A stretch of 64,000 bases of DNA from Massilia varians (lineage in GTDB: Bacteria > Pseudomonadota > Gammaproteobacteria > Burkholderiales > Burkholderiaceae_D), in assembly GCF_027923905.1 (NCBI RefSeq), contig NZ_AP026966.1:4775001-4839000 (forward strand), in the 5' to 3' direction. The position numbers were made by a program, and so were the translations under genes. The notes below the pieces were generated by a model. The model did no database searches, was not told the DNA's origin, and saw only the letters and a list, made by a program, of their open reading frames with translations. Each line of letters begins with the position of its first letter. The stretch's first letter is position 1. Of this stretch, positions 54,733-61,795 are shown in pieces.

Positions 54733-56219
54733 GCCGGCTCTTCCAGGCGCCAGCCGCGCATCGCATTCCAGTCCGGATGGTGCAGCCACAGGCAGCCGTC
54801 GTAGACAAACGGCACGCACTCGAGTGGACGCGACAGGCGCACCACTTCGTCGAGGATCACGTTGCGGCGGCCGATCCATTCGACCGTGGTGCGGGCGATC
54901 GTGCGCGCTTCCAGCGCATCCTCGGCGCGGCCGGTGTATTTGTGCATGCGCAGCACCAGGCCGCTCGGCTGGCTGCGGTTGTTGTTGAAGGCACGCAGCA
55001 GCGGCAGCACCAGGGTCTCGTCCTGGTTCAGGTCTTCCACGTGTTCGCCCGACCAGGGTTCGTCGAGCACCGGGTGGCCGCGCCGGAACAGGAAGTTGGC
55101 GAAGCCCAGGCGCGCACCGTCGATCGGCGCCGTCTCGGGCCGCTCGCTGCCGAGTTCGAGGAAGGAATAGCCATGGCCGTCATGGCCGATGTGCCACAGG
55201 CGGCCGTCGCGGCTCTGGGTCGGCCCGCCGAAGGCCAGGCGCGGCTGCCAGCCCGGCGGCCAGGGCGTGAACAGCGGCGGCTCGCCCGGACGCCAGGCCA
55301 GTTGTCCCTGCTCGTGCAGCCAGAACAGGCGGCCGTCATAGCCGATCGGGCGCGACCAGCCGCTGGCGGGAACGTCGGGACAGGCGAACTCCTCGACCGC
55401 ATCAAGATCGATGCGCGCGCTCCAAAGACGTACCAGTCGGCCGAACTGCGCCTCCGGCGCCACCAGGCAGGCGACGTGGCGGCGCATGGCGCCGGGGGCC
55501 GCGACGACCGGCGCCTGCAGCACCGGTTCGAGCCGGTAGCTTTCGCTGACGGGATTGATCCACAGGCGTTGCAGGCCCGCATTGGTCGGCACGATGGCGA
55601 CCTCGCCGCGGCGCGGCTCCAGCACCGGCAGCCATGCGTAGCTGGACGCCGTGAAGGCCAGGCTGGCCGCGCCGTCGTCCGGCGCCATCACGTGCCACAG
55701 GCCGGCCACCGGATCCCAGTACTGCAGCACGCCGCGGGTGTGCGCCAGCGCCAGCAGGCGCTGCTCGGGAAAGCCGTAATGGGCGGCGGCGAACACGCAG
55801 TAGGCGTTGGGCGGCGCCGGCATGCTCAGGTCGCAGCGGCCCGAATGCGGCGCGGCCGGACGCTCTTCCAGGCTGTCGCCGAGCGGCAGCGACGTGACCG
55901 GCAGGCCATGCGGCACGTGGCGCGGCAGCATGGCGTCGGCGCCCGGGCCCCACCAGCCGGGCTGGCGCGAGGGCGTGCCGGGCAGGCGCTGCAAGGGCTT
56001 GCCGCAGTTGGGGCAGAACACGAAACCTTCGGGATAGATGGGCGCGCAGCCGCAGCTGGCCGGCAGCGAGGCGCCGAGCAGGCGGGCAACGTCGGGCATG
56101 CGGCCGGGCGCATGGGCCTGCCAGTCGATGCGGCCCAGCCCTTCGCTGGCCAGCAAGGCAAACTGCCCGCGCTCGTCCTCCTGCCAGACACTGGCAGGCG
56201 TTTCCCATCGGTATGTCAT
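54729..56219 (-). CDS. Zinc-ribbon protein with propeller-like repeats (tubulin-like operon, first gene)
   Basis: 496 residues from the ATG at 56219, which has AGGCGAG upstream; an in-frame ATG at 56252 is weaker. After a short N-terminal part a zinc ribbon is seen (CGC at 56-58 and C69-P-N-C72). Then come repeated short Trp-rich beta units (GVLQYWDPVAGLWHVMAPDD, GRLFWLHEQGQLAWRPGEPP, GRLWHIGHDGHGYSFLELGS, GCLWLHHPDWNAMRGWRLEE), suggesting a beta-propeller. No signal peptide or membrane helix, hence cytoplasmic. It is the promoter-proximal gene. Function unknown; a scaffold for protein assembly is plausible. Confidence 0.75.
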   Translation of the reverse strand: MTYRWETPASVWQEDERGQFALLASEGLGRIDWQAHAPGRMPDVARLLGASLPASCGCAPIYPEGFVFCPNCGKPLQRLPGTPSRQPGWWGPGADAMLPRHVPHGLPVTSLPLGDSLEERPAAPHSGRCDLSMPAPPNAYCVFAAAHYGFPEQRLLALAHTRGVLQYWDPVAGLWHVMAPDDGAASLAFTASSYAWLPVLEPRRGEVAIVPTNAGLQRLWINPVSESYRLEPVLQAPVVAAPGAMRRHVACLVAPEAQFGRLVRLWSARIDLDAVEEFACPDVPASGWSRPIGYDGRLFWLHEQGQLAWRPGEPPLFTPWPPGWQPRLAFGGPTQSRDGRLWHIGHDGHGYSFLELGSERPETAPIDGARLGFANFLFRRGHPVLDEPWSGEHVEDLNQDETLVLPLLRAFNNNRSQPSGLVLRMHKYTGRAEDALEARTIARTTVEWIGRRNVILDEVVRLSRPLECVPFVYDGCLWLHHPDWNAMRGWRLEEPA

Positions 56220-56440
56220 TCTCGCCTTTTCGCCAAAATAATTGATCAACATCTAGCTTGGAGAAGCTGTTGTTGTTGCTCAAATCATAGCGCCGGCCAC
56301 TGCCGCGCGGCGCGCCGTACACGGGGTAGCACGCCCTGCTACCGGAAGGATCAATAGGCGGGCCTAAAACGGGCTGAAGTACGGAACTTTTGGCCAACGT
56401 ACGTATAATGGCGCCGATTTCGCATTCATTTCCCTCGAAC

Positions 56441-57502
56441 ATGCATACCACAGCCCCGTCCGACGTCCTCCTGCAGGACGCACTCCCCGCACACGCCGTC
56501 GACACCGCCAGCGCGCACCTGCGCGACATCCTCGCGGTCGCGCTCGAACACGGCCCCGGGCAGCGTGCGCTGGTCGTGCATGACGGGCGCACGCCCCTGT
56601 CGCGCGCCCTGACCGAGGGCTACCGCCGCAACCTGCCCGAGGCGCGCTTCATCGACTTCGACGGCGCCACGCCCGAGGCCGTGCTGGCCGCCTTCCGCGC
56701 GATGGCGCCGAAGGACCTGGTGGTGCTGGTGCAGTCGACCAACTTCCGCCTGGACGGCTTCCGCATCCGGGTCGAGCTGTTCAAGCTGGGGCTGAAAGTG
56801 ATCGAGCATGTGCACCTGTCGCGCATGCCGGGCCCGCAGTCGGAGCACTACATCGAAGCGCTGGCCTACGATCCGGCCTACTTCCGCGGCACCGGGCGCG
56901 CCTTGAAAGCGCGGATCGACGCAGCGCCGCACGGGCGGGTCGAGGGCGGCGGCGAGACCCTGCATTTTAGTTCGGCTTTCGAGCCGGCCAAGCTGAACGT
57001 GGGCGACTACAGCGAGATGCATAACGTCGGCGGCCAGTTCCCGATCGGCGAGGTGTTCACCGAGGCGCTCGACCTGGAGGCGGTGCACGGCCGGGTGCAG
57101 GTGCACGTCTTCGGCGACACCAGTTACCGCTCCAACCGTCCGGAGTTGCCGGTGACCCTGATCGTCGAGCGCGGGCGCGTGGTCGGCACGGAAAACGCGA
57201 CCCCCGCCTTCCAGGAAGTGCTGGATAAAATCACCGCCGACGAAGGCGAAGTCTGGGTGCGCGAGCTGGGCTTCGGGCTGAACCGCGCTTTCACGCGCAC
57301 GCGCCGCGTGGACGACATCGGCACCTACGAGCGCATGTGCGGCATCCACCTGTCGCTCGGCGCCAAGCATGGCGTGTATCCGAAGCCCGGTTTCAAGCGC
57401 AAGGATGCGCGCTACCACATCGACGTCTTCGCGGTGACGGATGCGGTCTACCTGGGCGAGGAACGTGTTTACGCAGAAGAGCAGTGGATTTGTAACAACT
57501 AG
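56441..57502 (+). CDS. M29 aminopeptidase-like protein
   Basis: 353 residues from the ATG at 56441. The C-terminal half matches the peptidase M29 (thermophilic aminopeptidase) active-site pattern: GQFPIGEVFTEALD, VRELGFGLN, GIHLSLGAKHG and YHIDVFAV supply the expected Glu, Glu, His and His-x-Asp metal ligands. It is shorter than typical M29 enzymes (about 400 residues) and the N-terminal domain is not recognisable, so activity is uncertain. A TATAAT box at 56404-56409 lies before the start. No Shine-Dalgarno sequence is clear. Divergent from the tubulin-like operon with 221 bp between. Confidence 0.65.
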   Translation: MHTTAPSDVLLQDALPAHAVDTASAHLRDILAVALEHGPGQRALVVHDGRTPLSRALTEGYRRNLPEARFIDFDGATPEAVLAAFRAMAPKDLVVLVQSTNFRLDGFRIRVELFKLGLKVIEHVHLSRMPGPQSEHYIEALAYDPAYFRGTGRALKARIDAAPHGRVEGGGETLHFSSAFEPAKLNVGDYSEMHNVGGQFPIGEVFTEALDLEAVHGRVQVHVFGDTSYRSNRPELPVTLIVERGRVVGTENATPAFQEVLDKITADEGEVWVRELGFGLNRAFTRTRRVDDIGTYERMCGIHLSLGAKHGVYPKPGFKRKDARYHIDVFAVTDAVYLGEERVYAEEQWICNN

Positions 57503-57562
57503 TTTTTCTTCGTACCACAAGTGCTACCATGGCTCGTTTGCAACCGTTTCGTAGGGCGTTCC

Positions 57563-58747
57563 ATGGCAGCACATGCACCAAGCTGCGTCGACGAGATCCA
57601 GGCCATCGGCGCGGTGCCGAAGATCCTGGAAACCGTCGCCGCGATGACCGGCCTGCGCTTCGTGTGCATCGCCCACGTCACCCCGGATTCCTGGACCGCC
57701 TGCGCGGTGCTCGACAAGCTCGAATTCGGCCTCAAGCCGGGCGACCCGCTCGACGTCACCACCACCCTGTGCGAGGAAGTGCGCGATAGCGGCGCCGCCG
57801 TGATCATCGACCACGTCCGCGAGAGCGACCAGTACCGCGACCACCACACCCCGCGTATCTACGGCTTCCAGAGCTACTTCTCGATTCCCGTCTTCCGTCC
57901 CGACGGCCAGTATTTCGGCACCCTGTGCGGACTCGACCCGGAACCGGCGCGCCTGACCGATGCCGTCACCGTCTCGACCCTGCACCTGTTCACCGAACTG
58001 ATCGCCAAGCAGCTGGAAAGCGAGCGCTCGCTGGGCGAAGCGCGCGCCGCCCTGCTGGACGAGCGCGAGACGGCCGAGCTGCGCGAACAGTTCATCGCCG
58101 TGCTCGGACACGACCTGCGCACGCCGCTCGGGTCCGTGCTGTCGGCCAGCGAGATCCTGCTATTGAAGCACCAGGACCCGTCGACCCGCCAGGTGGTCGA
58201 ACGCATCCGCCGCAGCACCCGCCGCATGGCGGCCCTGGTCGAGGACGTGGTCGACTTCACGCGCGGGCGCATGGGCAGCGGCATCGCGCTCGACCTGCGT
58301 CCCGTGAAAGGCGCCGACCTGCGCCTGTACGACGTGGTGGACGAACTGTCCGGCCTCTACCCGGAGCGCACCATCGACACCGCGATCCAGCCCGGCATGT
58401 CGCTGCACTGCGACCCGGAGCGCCTGGCGCAACTGCTGTCCAACCTGCTCAAGAACGCCCTGGTGCACGGCAGCGAACGCCATCCCGTATTCGTGGTCGC
58501 GCACGTGCGCGAAGGCCGGTTCACGCTGCGCGTCACCAACGGCGGGCCGGACCTGAGCCCGGCCGTCATCGCCCAGCTCCTGAAACCCTACTGGCGCGCG
58601 GCCTCGCGCGCCGGCAGCGAAGGCCTGGGGCTCGGCCTGTACATCGTCGACCAGATCGCGCGCGGCCATGGCGGCACGGTCGAAGTCAGCTCGAGCGCCG
58701 GATCGACCTCGTTCACCTTCACGATGGCGGCGGAAGCGCCGGCTTGA
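57563..58747 (+). CDS. GAF-domain sensor histidine kinase
   Basis: 394 residues from the ATG at 57563. The GAF domain is about residues 15-150 (VDEIQAIGAVPKILETVAAM; SYFSIPVFRPDGQYFGTLCG). HisKA with phospho-acceptor His183 (VLGHDLRTPL) is followed by an HATPase domain (LSNLLKNALVHGSE N-box, about 287-300; GLGLGLYIVDQIARGHGG G-box). No membrane helix: a cytoplasmic kinase. No response regulator is adjacent, so it is an orphan. It may share a transcript with the M29-like gene 60 bp upstream. Confidence 0.9.
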   Translation: MAAHAPSCVDEIQAIGAVPKILETVAAMTGLRFVCIAHVTPDSWTACAVLDKLEFGLKPGDPLDVTTTLCEEVRDSGAAVIIDHVRESDQYRDHHTPRIYGFQSYFSIPVFRPDGQYFGTLCGLDPEPARLTDAVTVSTLHLFTELIAKQLESERSLGEARAALLDERETAELREQFIAVLGHDLRTPLGSVLSASEILLLKHQDPSTRQVVERIRRSTRRMAALVEDVVDFTRGRMGSGIALDLRPVKGADLRLYDVVDELSGLYPERTIDTAIQPGMSLHCDPERLAQLLSNLLKNALVHGSERHPVFVVAHVREGRFTLRVTNGGPDLSPAVIAQLLKPYWRAASRAGSEGLGLGLYIVDQIARGHGGTVEVSSSAGSTSFTFTMAAEAPA

Positions 58748-59264
58748 GGCGGGCGGGCGCCGGCCTGGCATCTGCTCAGGCATAGGATTGTCTGCTGAAC
58801 TCGTGGCGATTCAACGACGTTGGCCGCTACCGACAGGACACACCGTGGTGCTACCAGCCTTGGACCTATTTCGACAGGAAATTGTCTGATAGGAGAAGCC
58901 AGATTATTCAGTCAAAGTCCTGACGCGTAACAGTCCCCAAGTAGAGCCTAGAAAAGGCTGTTTAAGGCAGAGTTGGCACTTTCCCTTGTCAGGCCTGAAA
59001 AGAGCGCTCCTACGATATTTTTTTGGACAGGTTTGGCCCCGTTGAGGCCCTATCCCTCAACCGCTAAGCCAAACTCTTGCCCTTGATACTTTTCTGCCTC
59101 GACCGGCCAGTTAAAGTGAAGGGCCATCTCCCCAAATTCTTGGCGGAAATTTTCAGCCTTGAAACACTGCCGGTTGATCTACGTCCCTCCCGTTCCTGAC
59201 TGTTGCCAACGTTGCTTTTGTTCAGTCGGGCAAGATCGCGCTTCAACCTACAAGGGAGGAAAGA
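58748..59264. other. 517-bp lower-GC non-coding stretch before hcp
   Basis: No convincing gene on either strand. GC content drops clearly relative to the flanking genes. A small hairpin GTTGAGG-N7-CCTCAAC at 59041-59061 is visible. The end has a strong ribosome-binding site (GGGAGG) for hcp. Probably the left part of a horizontally acquired segment. Confidence 0.6.
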
Positions 59265-59756
59265 ATGGCAATCGATGCGTACCTGCAGATCGACGGCATC
59301 AAGGGCGAAAGCACCGACGACAAACACAAAAACTGGATCGAAGTTTCGAAGGTACTCGGTAGCGTCCACCAGCCGAGGGCTTCCACCGTGTCCACAGCAG
59401 GGGGGATGACGGCAGGCAAAGCGACGCTTTCGGACATCATGCTTGAAAAGCTGGCTGACTTGTCATCCCCGCTGCTCTGGCAGCACTGTGCGATGGGGAA
59501 GACAATTCCAAAGGCGGTGTTCGAATTTATGCGCTCGGACGGGGATGGGAAGCCGATCTGTTACGAAAGAATCACTTTAGCAAACGTGATGATTTCCAAC
59601 GTGACATACGACAGCGGTGGGGGCGGCATTATGAAGGAAGTCGTGCAACTATCTTACTCACGAATCAACTGGGAACACGTAAAGCAATCCATCCGGGGAG
59701 GGACTGACGGAAGCACCCTGGGGGGCTGGGACTGCGCGAAGAACACTGTTTGCTAA
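59265..59756 (+). CDS. hcp: Hcp-family type VI secretion tube protein
   Basis: 163 residues. MAIDAYLQIDGIKGESTDDK, HKNWIEVSKVLGSVHQP and a C-terminal IMISNVTYDSGGGGIMKEVV-type stretch (ANVMISNVTYDSGGGG) match the Hcp1/DUF796 family forming the hexameric T6SS tube. LADLSSPLLWQHCAMGKTIP is also typical. No other T6SS structural genes are in the window, so this is an orphan copy likely serving as a carrier for the effector encoded next. GC and codon use are lower than in neighbours, pointing to acquisition by transfer. Strong GGGAGG ribosome-binding site. Confidence 0.92.
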   Translation: MAIDAYLQIDGIKGESTDDKHKNWIEVSKVLGSVHQPRASTVSTAGGMTAGKATLSDIMLEKLADLSSPLLWQHCAMGKTIPKAVFEFMRSDGDGKPICYERITLANVMISNVTYDSGGGGIMKEVVQLSYSRINWEHVKQSIRGGTDGSTLGGWDCAKNTVC

Positions 59757-59768
59757 TAGGAGGCGCTT

Positions 59769-60191
59769 ATGTCCAGCCCTTACATTGGCGAAGTAATGAA
59801 TCACTGCCCCATAAAACCATTTGATTTTAAGATGACCCGCGCTGTAATTGTGTCGGGTGTTCCTGGTAATTTCTGCGGCCATACACTGCTCGCCACTGGC
59901 GGTGGCTGGTATTTCCATGTGGACGGCTTGAAAAACCGTCCTTGGTTCATGCGCGAGGAAGGCTACATGAGGTACTTACGCGAGAACGGCAAGAGAGAGA
60001 TTCGGCGCTGGATCGTCCAGATTCCTGATCCTATTGGTGCGCATGCCAAACTCGTGGAATTACTAGCGAAGCCTTGGCATTGGCGCGTTTTGCCGAACAA
60101 CTGCGTGTCCTTCGTAGAAGAAGTGGTCAAGGCTGGCGGTAGTGACGCCGGAATGTATTTCAACTGTCCCGCAGCTGAGCCCTTCGCATGA
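59769..60191 (+). CDS. Probable T6SS cysteine-hydrolase effector (NlpC/P60- or LRAT-like)
   Basis: 140 residues, 12 bp behind hcp with AGGAGG upstream. No signal peptide. Residues FCGHTLLATGGGWYFHVDG (His38, His50) followed later by the helix-capping Cys112 in NNCVSFVEEVV resemble a circularly permuted papain-fold hydrolase (H first, C later), as in NlpC/P60-permuted and LRAT-type enzymes. Such effectors cut peptidoglycan or lipids. The position between hcp and an overlapping membrane-protein gene supports an effector role. Enzymatic class is inference; no family match could be tested. Confidence 0.6.
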   Translation: MSSPYIGEVMNHCPIKPFDFKMTRAVIVSGVPGNFCGHTLLATGGGWYFHVDGLKNRPWFMREEGYMRYLRENGKREIRRWIVQIPDPIGAHAKLVELLAKPWHWRVLPNNCVSFVEEVVKAGGSDAGMYFNCPAAEPFA

Positions 60192-60733
60192 GTGCGCTTA
60201 TATCGCTTGGGATAGCATTCTTTGTGATCGTGCTTCTCTGGCTAACGGGAGTCGTGTTCACACCTGACATGAGTTCCGATAGGGCGAGCGGCATAATCTT
60301 TATGTCATTCGTTGGAACGGGCTGCATCGCATGGGTCGTTCTAAAATACCTGCGAGGCCCAAGGGCAATATTTCGACGAATCCTATTCCCACTAGGGGCT
60401 GGGATTGTCAATTTCGCGTTTGTGTACGGCGTTTGCTTTCTTCCCGCCCCCCAGACGTTCGTAAGGGATGCTGCCATAATCGTTGGCGTTTCCGCATTTC
60501 TCTCATCGCTAGTGACATTCGTTATTCTCTCTTTGCCGACCCCACTCCCAGACAAATGGCGAAGGGGGCTCATTTCGCTTAGCGTCGGCTTCTTCGTGGC
60601 TGTATTTATGACTGTGCAAATAACCAGCTTCCTTCAAGATGTGAACAATCTCACGTCGATCTTTGGTGGATTGTTCATCGGTACGGCGCTCCTCGCAGCA
60701 CTCGTGTTGAGGCTACGGAGCCGTTCTCGCTAG
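60188..60733 (+). CDS. Membrane protein, candidate immunity protein for the adjacent effector
   Basis: 181 residues, its ATG overlapping the effector stop (ATGA). Five to six hydrophobic helices (for example ISLGIAFFVIVLLWLTGVVF; GLFIGTALLAALVLRLRSRS). Polytopic inner-membrane proteins of this size are frequent partners of T6SS effectors acting in the periplasm or on membranes. No recognised family. Low-GC codon use like its two neighbours, so the three genes travel as one cassette. Confidence 0.6.
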   Translation: MSALISLGIAFFVIVLLWLTGVVFTPDMSSDRASGIIFMSFVGTGCIAWVVLKYLRGPRAIFRRILFPLGAGIVNFAFVYGVCFLPAPQTFVRDAAIIVGVSAFLSSLVTFVILSLPTPLPDKWRRGLISLSVGFFVAVFMTVQITSFLQDVNNLTSIFGGLFIGTALLAALVLRLRSRSR

Positions 60734-60817
60734 TACGAGTTACACGAAGAGCACCGACTAGTAGGGAGACCAAGGGACACGCAGCGCTACAATGGCGTTT
60801 TGTCCGGATCTCCCATC

Positions 60818-61666
60818 ATGCTGACACCAGAACAGGGCGCCCAGTACGAACGCGACGGCTTCCTCGTCATCCCCGAGTTTAAGAGCATCGAAGAAATCGC
60901 CGCCCTGCGCCGCCGCGCCGAAGAAATCGTCGACGCCTTCGACCCCACCGAATCGCGCGCCATCTTCACGACGAAAGACCAGGCCCGCGCCAGCGATGAC
61001 TGGTTCCTGGGCTCGGACAACACGGTGCGCTGCTTCTTCGAGGAAGAGGCCTTCGGCCCCGACGGTCAGCTGCGCCAGGCCAAGGCGCTCTCGATCAACA
61101 AGATCGGCCACGCCATGCACGACCTCGACCCGGTCTTCCACGCCTTCACGCGCGACCCGAAGCTGGCCGCCGTGGCGCGCGGCCTGGGCCTGGAGCAAGC
61201 GCAGGTGTGGCAGTCGATGTACATCTTCAAGCAGCCCGGCATCGGCGGCGAGGTGCGCTGGCACCAGGACGCCACCTTCTTCGACAGCGACCCGATCACC
61301 GTGACCACCTTCTGGTTCGCGCTGGAAGACGCGACCGTGGACAACGGCTGCCTGTGGGCCGAGCCGGGCGGCCACCGCGGTCCGCTGCGCGAGCGCTTCC
61401 TGCGCGTTGGCGACACGATCACGATGGAAAAGCTGGACAGCACGCCCTGGCCGGACAACAGCACCGCCGTCCCGCTGGAAGCCAGGGCCGGCACCCTGGT
61501 CTGCTTCCACGGCCTGCTGCCGCACTACAGCGCCCCGAACAGATCAAAGGTGTCGCGCCACGCATTCACCCTGCATGCCACCGATGCCCGCTCCATCTAT
61601 TCGCCGCGCAACTGGATCCAGCGCGGGGACGATTTCCCCGTGCGTGGCTTCGAGCCGGGCGAATAA
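60818..61666 (+). CDS. Phytanoyl-CoA dioxygenase (PhyH)-family protein
   Basis: 282 residues from the ATG at 60818. Fe(II)/2-oxoglutarate oxygenase signature: His149 and Asp151 in RWHQDATFF, distal His236 in FHGLLPHYSAPNRS and the 2-oxoglutarate-binding Arg247 region. The N terminus, LTPEQGAQYERDGFLVIPEF, is characteristic of PhyH-like proteins. Bacterial relatives hydroxylate small molecules such as ectoine or lipids; the substrate here is unknown. GC content returns to the chromosomal level, marking the right border of the hcp cassette. Confidence 0.9.
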   Translation: MLTPEQGAQYERDGFLVIPEFKSIEEIAALRRRAEEIVDAFDPTESRAIFTTKDQARASDDWFLGSDNTVRCFFEEEAFGPDGQLRQAKALSINKIGHAMHDLDPVFHAFTRDPKLAAVARGLGLEQAQVWQSMYIFKQPGIGGEVRWHQDATFFDSDPITVTTFWFALEDATVDNGCLWAEPGGHRGPLRERFLRVGDTITMEKLDSTPWPDNSTAVPLEARAGTLVCFHGLLPHYSAPNRSKVSRHAFTLHATDARSIYSPRNWIQRGDDFPVRGFEPGE

Positions 61667-61795
61667 GACACAATTCCGGCCGGGGCGGGGACACATATGC
61701 ATCATGTATCAGCTTTTTTACAAATCCTCTGAGCAATTGATAATTGGTAAAGCTAGAATAGTTTTTCCTATACCAATGATAATTCCAGGGGAAAT

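Noticed and set aside
59041..59061. Hairpin GTTGAGG-N7-CCTCAAC as a terminator or attachment site
   Set aside because: Short stem, no T-run, not next to a gene end and no direct repeat found at the other island border.
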